Shown one piece after another: positions 1-11,100 of a stretch of DNA of 64,000 bases (position 1 is the stretch's first letter; every line of letters starts with the position of its first letter). The stretch is from Eutreptiella sp. 'Long Island Sound 2002' (Eukaryota > Euglenozoa > Euglenophyceae > Eutreptiales > Eutreptiaceae), in the NCBI GenBank assembly GCA_964036045.1, contig OZ038378.1:169508106-169572105 (forward strand). Direction: 5' to 3'. The translations under genes and the position numbers were made by a program. The notes under the pieces are model-generated. The model worked only from the letters and a program-made list of their open reading frames with translations. It was not told the origin of the DNA and did no database searches.

Positions 1-870
1 TCAGGCGCCGTCCTCACGTTGGTGTCCTCTTTCTTTGAGTCCATATTAGTTCGCCCTTCTTGCTTAGATATGACAGATCTCGGCGCACTGGATGTACGGC
101 ACGGGGTTGCTGCCGGTACGCAGAGACTGTATGCCTCTTGCTACCAGAAGGTTTTATAGTGATTTCAGCACCGTGTTTGTTGTGCCTCCCCTGCTGCTGG
201 CTGCTGTTGTAGGGTTCCTGCTGCTTGTTTTTGAGGAGGAAAATGTTTTATTGTGGAAATACAACCAATCCAGGATAACCCAAGCCAGAGATAAGCAAGT
301 AGAAGAAGATCAGGTTCAAAGCATGAAGGGCTGCAGTAACAAAGAGTTAGATAAAGACAACTATCAACAAATAGACCACAGCAATTAGCATATATTGCAA
401 CTCAGGAGGATATATTTTACACGTTTGAGAACAACTGATTGGAAAACTGCCCCAAGGGCTCAGTCTCATCCACAGTGCCATCTTGAGATGTGCACTCTTT
501 GTTTTTGGCTCCCATAGGTGCTGAGGTGGCATGGCTTGTGGCGCTGAGGTCACTGCCATGTCACATGGGATATTCCTACTTAGCTAGGCTGACTGGGTAT
601 TGAACCCAGGACCGATCAAAAAGAGGTGCCCCAGCCCCCTAGGGTGCATACCACTAGGATAGCTAAGAATTCATGAGAAAACATAGATACATTCATAGGC
701 TCTGCCTTCAGTATATCAGTGCCTCAGCAACCCAGGAAAGGATGTTTTAGTGCCTATAGCTTGGGGATAACGGGGTCCACATCACATCCTGATGTAGTGT
801 TTGGTTCCATAGGTCAAAATGTGTTATCACCCCTTTTGGTTGGGCCAATACTAAGATAAAAATGCATGAG
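1..870 (-). repeat. tRNA-headed dispersed repeat, inverted partner of 7.5-8.17 kb
   Basis: Read on the minus strand this stretch matches the plus strand at about 7500-8170 over most of its length. Shared blocks include a tRNA-like core with a perfect A/B-box layout, a Gln/Ala-rich-looking 3' part, and a tail with repeated AGCAGGAAC-type units. The two copies therefore form a long-range inverted repeat with about 6.6 kb between them. Several short ORFs fall in it but none is conserved between the two copies, so I treat it as non-coding. Confidence 0.7.
584..668 (-). repeat. tRNA-like promoter head of a SINE-like repeat
   Basis: On the minus strand the segment has an A-box-like stretch (CTAGTGGTATGCA) and a B-box arm in which CTGGG and CCCAG flank a TTCAATA loop. 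The partial acceptor pairing (GGCT with AGCC) is weak and there is an insertion after the D region, so it is a tRNA-derived repeat head rather than a working tRNA gene. Confidence 0.5.
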
Positions 871-937
871 TGCTTAGAGCACCTCTTATACAACTAAAGT
901 ATACCCTAAAGCATTGGAAAAGCACTTTTTCTTACTA

Positions 938-1318
938 GCGCTACTACAACCCAGAGCACCTCTGTGGGGAAGAATGGGAACTACACGACGAGGAGATCGC
1001 CGCTCTGGACCTACAGGGGGCTGCCAGCCCAATGGAAGTAGTTGGAGAACTCCCCGACATGAATGCAGAGGAGATGGCTAAGGAAGGCTTCTACCTGGTG
1101 AAGTCGGTCATCTGACACCGCTATCGCCAAGGGTGGCGTTCCCTCACCCTCTGGGAAGGGTTTGGAGTTGAAGAAGCCACCTGGGAACCCTTCTCTGCCT
1201 TTGTTCTTCCTGAGGGGCGCCTGAATTCTGTTCTGGTAGACTACTTGTCCCAGAACAACCTAGGAGAGTTGCTGAGGCTCACTCAGACTCTTGCCTCTCA
1301 GAAGAAACCTAGGGACTG
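938..1318 (+). pseudogene. 3' fragment of Ty3-type pol with chromodomain
   Basis: The frame starting near 942 encodes the C-terminal end of an integrase-chromodomain polyprotein and aligns well with the end of the fuller copy at about 43855-44234. Shared features are an acidic spacer with the EEW and ASP motifs, a chromodomain with the aromatic HRYRQGW strand, an LTLWEG strand and a TWEP motif. A TGA interrupts the frame just before the HRYRQGW strand, where the fuller copy has an Arg codon; CGA to TGA explains it. The 5' side is cut near 938, where the tRNA-headed repeat begins. It ends with TGA at 1316-1318. It is a second, truncated member of the same retrotransposon family. Confidence 0.8.
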
Positions 1319-1479
1319 AACCCTTCCTATAGCTTCCTATGCGTGTGTGTGAGTTTGCTGATCGTGAAGACCTATGAGCAAGCTGCAGAAATGGTGCCCC
1401 AATTATACCCAAGTCTGCACCCTTGCTGAACCCGGCGGATGTCTTACCCATGCCACGGGGTACGCCCCGGGTCTCTCCG

Positions 1480-2545
1480 CCCCTAAGCGCCCAGTTTCTG
1501 CGATGGCGCAAAGCCTTTGGGGAATACCCAGCACGTGAGTCCAGGTATTGTTTTCCTACCTACCTGCCTACTACAGGGGAGGGGGCCAAAGGCTCTGAGG
1601 CATAAAAACGCCTGTTTGCTACGGTGGCCAAATCCTGGACTAGCAACTGGCACTGCCCACCAAAACCCTGATAAATTCCAGGAAACAGGTGGGACGGTGA
1701 CACACACTCTACTAGTCCTACACTCACTCTAGTGGCGACAGCCATCAAAGGATGAGCGGGCTCTGAGGCCCAAGCCCTCACCCTGGCTTGCCACTCCTAC
1801 ACCCAGACGCCACTTGGGGTTGTTGCCGAGGATGTCAAAGGCCCTAGAGGCCTGCCTGTGAAAGAGACACGAGAACACGGCGCTACTAAGTGACTGTGGC
1901 CTAACAGGGACGCCACTACGCGTTTCCCTGATAGGGCTTGGAGGGAAGGAGTGCTCAGGTTGTGTGCACAGCGTGGATGTTGAAGAGGTTGGACTGCCCT
2001 CGCCACTCCTGGCTGAGGGGCAGTTTGTTGACTTCGTGATCAGCGCCCGTTTTAGCTTGGGCGAAAAATTCAAAAGTCCCCGAAGGCAACTGCAGCTGCA
2101 CCAATTCACCCTGACCTTCCTACCTGTAAAGCAAAGGCCAATGACTGGGGTTCAAGACGGAGGAACCAGACAGCCTCCACGTATTATACGCTTCTCAGGC
2201 TGCCCTGTAATACGCGGTTCCTGAACCCCAGTACAAGCAAGCAAGCTCAAGGAACTCCACCCGTTCTCTTAAAGGACGTAGGGTGGAGCCCCTGGGTAAC
2301 CTAAACAAGGGTTTTACCGTGCGCACCACGCGTGGCCTACGCTTTAATGCATCATGTGCATGCACAGGTATGCACGAGGACGGCAATCTCCTACTCTAAC
2401 CAATCTCTTTTTTTCCTCAATCCATACCAAGATCACGAACTCTACCAGGCGGTGGCCCCTCCTCGGCCTACGTACCTTACCTACCGCTGGAGAGCGAGGC
2501 AGGAGAGAAAGAAAACGAGTCACAAGCGAGGCAAGTGTTTATGCA
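1480..2545 (+). repeat. Repeat downstream of the truncated pol (LTR-region homologue)
   Basis: From about 1485 the sequence parallels the region after the fuller pol (44870 onward): a GCGCCCA(G/A)TTTCTG block, then a block with GGCCTAACAGGGACGCCACTACG near 1896-1920. The latter is also present at about 45247 and 49945. The three copies continue together through a CACGTATTATACGCTTCTCAGG block with a TATA-like CCTATAATAC variant in two of them. The order pol end, then this repeat, is the same in the two pol copies, which supports it being part of the element's 3' terminal region. Confidence 0.6.
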
Positions 2546-2956
2546 CGCGTGTGTATGCTCTAATCACCGGAACTCACCTCTAATCATCGTGTAATCTTCT
2601 AATCCGTGCCTCTATTCTATGCTTTTCTTTAAACATGGCGGTCTCCTGCCCAAAACACAAAATCATTGCGCATCTGCGAGGTTCCTCGAAGGACTGCTGC
2701 AGTATTTACAATTTCAAAAAACAGAGCAAATCTGGGATGCCCCTTCGGCACCATAGGCCACAAAAAAGTCTGTTTTGAAATAGAAACAAGGCAGGCTTTC
2801 CCCTGCAGGTTGACTGTGTCGGATGAAGCCTATATGTAGGCTAAAAAGAGCTGGATGTGTTTGTGTGACTTTTGAAATAAAAAAAGGGGGAAACAGGCAA
2901 AAGCAAGGGCACGAGGCAAGTCTGTGGTGAACACATGCGCCAGCTCCGTGAGTGTA

Positions 2957-4573
2957 TTAGTGGAGTTCATCGCAGTCCTTTTCAGGGCCTTGCAGAAGTT
3001 CAGGGTTCGTGCGGCGAAGGTGTCCAAATTGATTGATGAGATGTATAGCAACATGTGCTTTATATCTGCTTCCTGTCTGAGAAGAAACCTTGCACTGATT
3101 CAGAGTATTACTCCAGGCACGGCGCATTAGGGCTTGGTAAGTGGGCCTTTCATGCAACAGTTGTTTGATTCTTTTTTTTAGCTTTTGGTCGTTCATGACA
3201 GATTGTTCGGGATCTGGAAGGTTTGGTTCATTGTCCTCATCGCTGGAACTTGAGTCCTGGAGTTCAGGCATTGAGTCTGTGGTGGTGTCAGAATTCGCAG
3301 CGAAAGTTCTTTCTTGTTCACGTGGTGAGTCATAGTGATGCTTTTCTTGTGGTGACCAGTAAGAGGCAGGCGCAGACTGTGAAGATTGCTCCTCAGAGGA
3401 GGCCGTTGTGCTCGTGTCCCAAAAGCGACTCGTTAACGGTTCAGAATAGGATTCGTAGTGGTGAATTGCAGCAGGCCTGACGCTGACTGTACGAGATTCG
3501 CTCGCATTCGATTCCGTGTCGCTCTCTTCTGTGTCGGTCTCTTGGTTTGAGGCTGATTCCGGGCTGGATTCATCGTGTTGATTGATTGGATCTCCTTCTT
3601 CGCTTGTCGAAGTTGAGTTGTGATTCGCTTGACATAGCTTGGCGCAGCCATTCGCTTGAGGACTCGCACTTGGCTTCGGTAGAGGAGGGAACTCATTTTG
3701 CTGCGGAGGAGCGGTATTCTTGGTGACGGTCGAAGGGTTAGCGCAGTGAATCAGCAGGTTGTCAGCTTGGCGGATGATCTGAGGAGCTGATGTGATTTGA
3801 CTAGCGGCTTTTTCCTTTCCTTGTTGGATGCAGGAGTCGCATCGTAGAGGGAGATTCAGACCTCTGTTAAGAAACCACTCTATTTTGTTTTGAGATGTCT
3901 GGAAGGGCGCTTGGCAGTCCTTGCATCGCTGGTCCTCTTGTTGCGGTTGCGGGTCTTGATGCGTGCGTGTTCGTGGCCGCTTTGCAACTGTTTGCCATAC
4001 TCCATCTGCGGTATCTTGGTAGTTTGGTTTGCCTCGGTCCTGTGGAAATAGCGGCTGCTTGACCTTAGTACGAGGGCTTGCTTGTGATTGATCGGCGGTT
4101 GATTCTGTGGCAGCGGAGGTGTGGCTTGGTTGTGTTTGGGCATGGAGGTGCTGCGATGGGATGACTGGTCGGCTTGTCGTACACGTTGGTACTTCAGGGT
4201 GAGTTGTGGTGTGAGCTGTTGCATGCGCACGCACAGACAAACCTGAGTCGTCCTTGTCTTGTTGCTATGTTAATATATTTGTATCCAAACAGTAAGGTTG
4301 GTGAACTTCTGCTGTGAGACTGTGGTCTGTGATTGTCGAGTAGTGCGAGTGAGTGTTGGGGCGAGGAGACAAGCGGTTGGGGTGTTTGAACCAACATTTA
4401 CCACCAAATTTACAGGCAGAGCTGTGTTTGCAATTGGGTTGCTGTGCTTTTAACCGGAAGGCGGCGTAGAATTTAAGCAGAATCCAGTAATTTGGTAACT
4501 CTCTGTCGTCTTTGTTGAACTGCGGCGCTTCGATCTTTTGAAATTCTTCTTTTGATTCCAGTAAATCCAACAT
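2957..4573 (-). CDS. Possible two-exon gene: CCCH zinc finger plus CxxC zinc-ribbon protein
   Basis: I do not recognise this gene. Exon 1 (4573 down to 4307) starts at ATG and carries a CCCH finger, C48-x5-C54-x5-C60-x3-H64, slightly shorter than the usual C-x7/8-C spacing of RNA-binding CCCH proteins. Its frame stops at 4265. A second frame is open from 4264 down to a TAA at 2957; numbering from 4240 it has a CxxC...CxxC pair (C106, C109, C134, C137) around an EWF...P.RC core, resembling small zinc-ribbon domains. After that come a Ser/Glu/Asp-rich stretch and a basic helical C terminus. A 42-nt intron at 4306-4265 (GT start, TATTAACATAG end) would join the frames in phase. The product would be about 525 residues. 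A nucleic-acid-binding role is inference. It could be a host gene or the first ORF of an unknown mobile element. Confidence 0.5.
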
Positions 4574-5420
4574 TGCGATTTGTATGGAATGAACGTAAAT
4601 CTTTAGAATTCGGCGACATTGTGTAGATTGCGATAAGTTGCGATGAGTTTGTAAAACATTGTTGTGACCAGTGCGACCCGCAGATTCTCTATTCTATGTT
4701 TGCGTTGCTACACTGCACGTTCACGATAACACGAGACAAGCAATGTGCATGCTGCATACGAAGCAAACAAGACCTGTATGTTTATACCTTGTTCTTTGAA
4801 TTCATTTCGATTTTCTTGGATTCATTCTTCTTCATTGCTCCCAGAAGCAAACGTGGAATTCCTACGTTTATTATTTATTGTGTGTCTCGTCATTTTCTTA
4901 TTATTGCGTGACATACTGTTATAATCTTATTATTTTTGTCTTCTCCGGCGCCCAATTAGGATGCGCTCCGGCGCGCCGCATTTCTGCGCGTGTAAATCCT
5001 GGAATTTAAAAATTCCTGTGATGAAAATAAATTTCGCAAAAATGTGCATTTAATGCACATGAAGATTCTGGACAGGTGTGTGCTGTCAGAAAAATTCTAG
5101 GCCGTCATTTGACGGATTTTGGTGTTTGCGTCGATCATTGCGTGCCTGTCAGTCCCTCAACCCTTCGTCTTTTCACTGTAGATATCCTGGAGCGCAAACA
5201 GTGCAGTAGGCTGTGTTCAGGCCCAGAACCTGACTCCTGGACCACTGTCCTGAATCTCAAACCCCCATGAGGGGAAATTAATTTTCAACGCACTAAGGAC
5301 AGATCAGGTCTTACAGCAGGTTCATTGAGACCCCAGACAGCGTGCCCTGATCATATCGAGCGTTGGGTGTTCCGTATTGCACTGCGTTTTGCCAATTTGA
5401 TTCGGGCCCTGCGACGTAAA
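4574..5420. other. Non-coding stretch upstream of the zinc-finger gene
   Basis: About 850 bases, AT-rich in 4600-5060, with no conserved or long reading frame. It lies upstream of the minus-strand zinc-finger frame and so would hold its promoter if that gene is real, but I see no specific element. A block with GGCGCCCAATTAGG occurs at 4951-4964. Confidence 0.5.
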
Positions 5421-5778
5421 GACGTCAGGATGGCGTCAGGATGGCGTCAGGATAGCGTCAGGATGGCGTCAGGATGGCGTCAGGATGGTCTCAGGATGGC
5501 GTCAGGATGGCGTCAGGATGGCGTCAGGATGCGTCAGGATGGCCGTCAGGATGCCGTCAGGATGATGGGTAGTTTGGCGTCAGGATGGCGCCAGGTTGCG
5601 TCAGGATGCGTCAGGATGGCGTCAGGAAAACGCCAAAATAGCGTCAGGATGGCGTCAGGGAGCGTCAGGGTGGCGTCAGGATGGCGTCAGGGTGGCGTCA
5701 GGATATTATGCTGGCGTCAGGATGGCGTCAGGATAGCGTCAGGATAGCGTCAGGATAGCGTCAGGGTGGCGCAACCAC
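5421..5778. repeat. 11-bp minisatellite, block 1 (GGCGTCAGGAT)
   Basis: A tandem array of GGCGTCAGGAT and close variants (AGCGTCAGGAT, GTCTCAGGAT, 10-bp deletions). Because the unit is 11 bp, each frame reads the same 11-residue cycle after three units, which creates a long artificial ORF of the type MASGWRQDGVR. It ends near 5778, where GGCGCAACC replaces the unit. Confidence 0.95.
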
Positions 5779-6335
5779 AACCTGATGGCATCTCAGGGTG
5801 TTAATCAGGCCTCCGGGGTTGATACTTACCAGAAATAGATTACACATAAAAGACAAAATGTTGTACAGGGTACAAACCTAATGAGATATTTTGAACATCT
5901 TTTAGAAGGCTTTATGGCAGGAAATGCCGAAAATTGTTTTTTGAACAGAAAAATATCTTTCCTTTGTGGGATAAAGGTGGTTGACGTGAATAGCGGGCAG
6001 CGGGTATGACGGCAGCGAATCCCGAAAAGAAGAAAATGGTTTACAAGAAAATTGTTCACAGGTATGCAATTTACAACTTTTCACAGATTATGTCCCTGCC
6101 ATTCATACACAACGCCCATCATTGCTACAGTCAGGAACTTCATGAGGGAGGAAGAGTGAAGAAGTCGAAAAAGTGGGAAGAACTTCATTCAGGTCAAGCA
6201 TGAGGTCACAATTTACCCGTAATCAGATTGTCCTGCGTTAGTCCAGGAGCGAATCACATCTATTGGTGTACACCGGAGCTCTCAGAAACCGCGTTCACTC
6301 CTGCCGTATTGTTGTATTGTTGTGCGACATTACAG

Positions 6336-6605
6336 GCCCAACTGACGGAGGAGGAGCAGTACCGTCGAAGGATCGAAGCGGAGCATGACAGGGAAAAGGC
6401 AATGAGACAAGCCGCAGAATCTCAAGCCTCAATCTGGCAGGAAACTGGAAAAAAGATGCGACGTGACTTAGAACGTTTGCTGACGCAAGAAGAGCAAAGG
6501 AGGCGCGACGTCGAAATGGATAAGGCACACAACAAACGTCGAGCTGCTGAGGTGGATATGACTGAAGTGCAGTTGAGGCGCGAAGCGGAGCAAAAGCTAT
6601 CCAAG
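6336..6605 (+). CDS. Probable single exon of a coiled-coil protein
   Basis: The 270-nt stretch begins directly after ATTACAG (acceptor-like) and ends at AAG|GTATTG (donor-like), keeping 90 whole codons with phase 0 at both ends. The translation is almost entirely charged helix: repeated E, K, R and Q with a heptad-like spacing of Leu, Met and Ala, for example LTEEEQYRRRIEAEHDRE and MRRDLERLLTQEEQRRR. That pattern is typical of a coiled coil and unlike the surrounding sequence, so this looks like a real exon of a larger gene. I cannot place the other exons with confidence; 6132-6192 and parts of 7120-7300 are possible but do not fit by phase. The flanking minisatellite blocks would then be intronic. 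Family and function are unknown. Confidence 0.55.
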
Positions 6606-6776
6606 GTATTGATGAGCGCGCTGTCTGTGTGTCGTTTGTGAGTCAGCGCTGTCTGTGTGTCGTTTCTGTGTCTTTTGGGTGTCAGCGCGCTGTCTGTGTG
6701 TTCGTTGTGTGTCAGCGCGCAACAGCGCATGTGCCAGCAGCTTACCAGGGTGGTAGACATAGTTGCTGGGCTTCCG
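6606..6776. repeat. Imperfect GTCAGCGCGCTGTCTGTGTG repeats
   Basis: Directly after the donor-like GT there are about four imperfect copies of a roughly 35-base unit containing CAGCGC(GC)TGTCTGTGTGTCGTT. They lie between the coiled-coil exon and the second minisatellite block and look intronic. Confidence 0.6.
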
Positions 6777-7108
6777 ATGCGTCAGGATGGCGTCAGGATG
6801 ACGTCAGGCAAACGTCAGGAAAGCGTCAGGATGGCGTCAGGATGGCGTCAGGATGGCGTCAGGGAACGTCAGGATAGTCCAATGGCATCAGGAAGGCGTC
6901 AGGATGCATCATGATGGCGTCAGGATGGCGTCAGGATGGCGTCAGGATGCGTCAGGATGGCGTCAGGCAAGCGTCACATGTGTGTCAGGGTAGAAGTGTA
7001 GGCGTCAGGAGCGCGTCAGGATGCGTCAGGATGCATCAGGAAGGCGTCAGGGTGGCGTCAGGAAAGCGTCAGGATAATTTAGCGTCAGGTTGGCGTCAGG
7101 ATGACGTC
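6777..7108. repeat. 11-bp minisatellite, block 2 (GGCGTCAGGAT)
   Basis: A second array of the same 11-bp unit as at 5421-5778 in the same orientation, about 1 kb downstream, with variants such as GACGTCAGGA, AACGTCAGGAA and GCATCAGGAA. The two arrays bracket the coiled-coil exon. ORFs in it are frame-independent artefacts of the unit. Confidence 0.95.
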
Positions 7109-7499
7109 AAACGACGCGGGGCCCGAATCAATTGGAGGGAGAGGGTTGTGCACACATGTATTTGGCATGCCCATTCTAACCCCCTACCAAACCGCAGCTG
7201 CCCCAGCGACGCCAATGAGCGCAGTGGGAGCTGTGGGTGTCTTTCCTGACTCAGCAGAACCTGGCAACTGCCCTAATGCAGCGCCTTCTTTTAAATGTTA
7301 GGGATGTTATAGGAAATTTCAAATGAATGCTGAAGCCATGGGGAGGCTAAGAAAAATTCCCTTTTTACTTTAAAATGCGACAGTGGTGGCCACCACAGCA
7401 CAAGCGGGGAGTAAGAAAAAGTGTATTTCCCTGCCAAAAAGTTAGTTTTAGTTGTTATAAAGAGGCCTAGAGGCAACACTCATTTTTTTCTTAGTATTG

Positions 7500-8170
7500 G
7501 CCTATCCAAAAAGGAGTGACAAGACATTTTGACCTATAAAACCAAGCATTGAGCTTTGGAGGTTGTGTGGACCCCTGACCCCCCAACTGATTGATTCAGT
7601 ACACCATTTCCTGGACTGACTGAGGCGCTGACATTGATCCAGAGCCTATACATTTTTCTATGTTTTCTCATGACTGCTTGGCTATCCTAGTGGTATGCAC
7701 CCTGGGGGGCTGTGGCACCTCTTTTTGAGAGGTCCTGGGTTCAAGCCCCAGTCAGCCTAGCTAAGTAGGATTATCCCATGTGACATGGCAGTGACCTCAG
7801 CGCCACAAGCCATGCCACCTCAGCACCTATGAGACCCAAAACAAAGAATGCACATCTCAGGATCGTACTATATGGAGTGTGAGCCCATGGGGCAGTTTTC
7901 CAATCAGTTTTTCTCAATCATGTGAAATATTTTGATCAAAGTTGCATTGATTGTCTATTGCTGTAGTCTATTGTTGATATCTTTATCATTCAACTATTTT
8001 CTGGTTGCAGCCCTTCATGCTTTGCTCCTGTTTGGCTTCTACTTGCTCATCCCTGACTTGGGTTATCCTGTATTGGTTGTATTTCATCAACAAAACATTT
8101 TATCCATCAAAAACAAGCAGCAGGAACCCTACACCAGCAGCAAGCAGCAGGAGAGGCACAACAAGAGCTG
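7500..8170 (+). repeat. tRNA-headed dispersed repeat, plus-strand copy
   Basis: Plus-strand partner of 1-870. Order: a GC-mixed leader, the tRNA-like core at 7679-7760, a conserved block around CCATGTGACATGGCAGTG, then an AT-rich block and a tail with AGCAGGAACCC and CAGCAGCAAG units. Small ORFs here read hydrophobic but are not conserved with the other copy. Confidence 0.7.
7679..7760 (+). repeat. tRNA-like head of the SINE-like repeat
   Basis: An A-box-like CCTAGTGGTATGCAC lies upstream of a perfect five-pair T arm (CTGGG, TTCAAGC loop, CCCAG). Before it, ACCTC and GAGGT enclose TTTTTGA, a seven-base loop that would carry anticodon TTT (Lys). The variable region is almost absent, the D side has an insertion, and the acceptor stem pairs only in part. 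It is therefore a tRNA-derived repeat, not a tRNA gene. Confidence 0.5.
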
Positions 8171-11100
8171 AAAGACTCATAAAAACCTTCTCAAAATCAG
8201 AAGTGGCTGCCTCGCCCCTACCTTCCCGAGGACCCAAAACAGGGCGGAAGGGGGACGGAAACAAACGTTGCCAACAAAAGGGCGGAAGTGATATGTCACA
8301 GCTGCGTTCTCAGAGGACTGTAAACACAGCGACAAAGTCAAATTTGACTCACAAGTGGGCAGAAGTGCTAGCTAACCAACAAGTGGCCCAAAATTTGGAA
8401 AGCCTAGTTCTCTTTATTCTGGGGGTGCTGTAACCTAGTAAGAATTGTTTTTGCTACGTTCTCAAACCTAGTAAAATGTTTTTTGGTATGTTCCCGATAC
8501 ATAATAAAAACTAGTGACCCTAGTAAACTGCCCCCCTCCCCCCCCAAGAGCCCAAGAACCGGCAATGTTTGACCGCGGAACCAGGGGTTCGTTCTTGCGC
8601 ATGACCATGGGCAGCCCCGCGGAAAAAAAATGCATGCGACCTCTCTTTTCCCACAATTGACCACATTGACAAGTTAACACCAAAGGACAAAGTCTCAGCT
8701 GACTGGGCTGTAGTGTGCATTCCAACGTGCATGGAATGATCTGATGGCCAAGTGGTTCGGATCTGAAACCTTTCTTTCGGTGATACACCATTCTGAATTC
8801 TTCTTTGTGCTGCCCCTTGGGCCAAGCTTCGGTGCTGCGTTGGGCTTGGAGCTGGCTTTGGTTTCGGCTTGGGTTCTGTGATGCTAAAATGCTTAGGATT
8901 TGAATTCTGATCAAAACTTAAAAGAATTATTTGTGTACGTATTTTCTAGCTTCTGGCATTGGTGTAAACGTGGTGGGGACCATTGCTTGGTACCTTTTGC
9001 ATCTTTGTGGTGGCTTTTTGCAATTTTTGGACGGTTTTCACCATTTGTATTGTGGTGCTCAACATTTGTTTCCCTTGCCTTTCCTTCTTCCCAGATACAA
9101 GCACGCAACAGCAAGCACGAAGAAACCGCGCGACTGCAACTTTCGATACAATGATGTTTGAAACTTATGACCCCAAGCCGGTTTCAAAAAGTTTCAGCAC
9201 CATATACTTCATGTGGCAGCTAATGAAGCTGACAGGCATAACGTGCATTGGATGGCAACATACCACTGGGTCCAGATGTGGCACTTATCAGGGAAGCATT
9301 GTGGAAAACAGGCACACGACAGAGCTAAAAATGGTGGCCCCAGGCCTGCTTGAAAAAATTCCGCTCTGTGAAGTGCGCAATGATAATGTTTTCAAATAGA
9401 CATGAATCCCATGCAACTGCAATTGGCTGACTGACGGAATGAATCACGGCACTTTGACCTGAGCGAAACATGTTGAAATCTGGGGCCCGAGGCCAGCTTG
9501 AAAACATTTCAGCACTCTGATCCCGGCTGGATGACTATGCGTTGCAAAGCTCCCAAAGGTTGATCACTATGGCTGTCAAACGCTACAGCAAAGCAAGGGT
9601 AGCTGGGTGGCACAATGCACTCCGGAAGATACAAGCAGAACCAACCTGGCTGTGCGTCATCACTGTGCGTCTTAAAAGAGGTCCCCACTCAGCAACCAGA
9701 ACACACTGCTTGTGTAGACAGGCAAACGATGGGCATCACTGTCAGCGATCTTCCGTGTAGTTACTCGGAAATCAATGGTCCGCTCTGATAGACTGAATGT
9801 CCCTGCCATAGACACTTTCAGCCATTAGTTCGAATAGGGTGCAGTTCGTACATCACACAATCACACTTGGATGTGAAAGGCAACAAAGGAAAGCAGGGCC
9901 TGGTAGGACTGAGACTTTTGCTCCAGCTGCCATCATGTACCGCATTCCTCAATTCCGAGACCTTGGTTCCCCTAAACCATGCAATTGTCCACATGGGCTC
10001 TGGTCGACATGGCCAAGTACTTGGCCTTACAAAATGCCAGCATGACCCACCAGACAATCTCAGGCTGCTCCATACAGGACTTGGACCATTTGGAGAAATT
10101 GAAATCTGTATGGGGGTGTTGTTGCACGGTGCGCGCACAGTGCGGCGCCTTTCCGGTGTTTCCGGAGGTTTTACCCAGTGAAGAAGCCCACAACAAACGC
10201 TCTAGTGGGTGTTCCTAAAAGATTGTGGATGGTCACCAAAGGCCTTTGGGTGATATCTGGTGTTTCTTTCTGCCTTGCAGGGCTTTTGTTGTTACTTCCT
10301 GGTGGCTGTAATGGTTTTCATACGTCTAAGTGTCCTTAATTGTGCCCTTGTTGGCCCCTGCTGGTACACCAGTGTATCAGTTGTAGTTGGAACACCTCCG
10401 CCATCTTCAGCAATAGGTCCGACTGAATTGTCCTCATGGCGTTGTGGTGGAGATAATGAGGGTGATTGGGGGGGACTCCGGATCTGGAACTCAATGCAGT
10501 GAAGTGCAGAGGCCTCATGAACAAATTTGCCACCAACTTCATATTGGACCCACAAAAAGTCCCCGGGGTGTGGTGAATAACGGAACACAATTGCTGGGAC
10601 TCAATCAGGCGTACTTGCGCGATTGTAGATGACATCCGTACTAGGGGTGACCCAGGACAAAGACACGATCAATCTGAGCTGAAATGGTGGGGGAAAACAC
10701 TGCCTGTGAAGATGAATATATTGAAACTTCGCACGGTGCGTGTATCTCCCTCTGCTGAAAACGAAACACATGACACCAAGGATGGTGCCCATCACATGCC
10801 ATTGCACACTCAAGAAACTAGGCAAAGAAGGGCAATTTGTGTGTGATTTGGTGAATAAATCTGGGGGGGTCATGTTTTTTCCTTCGAGAGGGGGGGCCAT
10901 TAGCTAGGGGGGCCATGTTTCTTCTTTCGAGAAGGGGGGGGGGCATTGGCATGGGGGGTCCATTGGCATGGGGGGGGGGGGACTTTGTTGTCCTGCACAC
11001 CTGAAGAGCTGTCCTACATCCACCAGAACCATCCAAAACCCATTACCCTGGTAAAAGAAAGTGATGTGGAAAATTCGACCGTGGAATCAAGGGGCGGTTC

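Noticed and set aside
5325-5747. Long ORF of MASGWRQDGVR repeats as a protein gene
   Set aside because: It is a by-product of the 11-bp tandem unit, open in all frames, with no start context or flanking domain.
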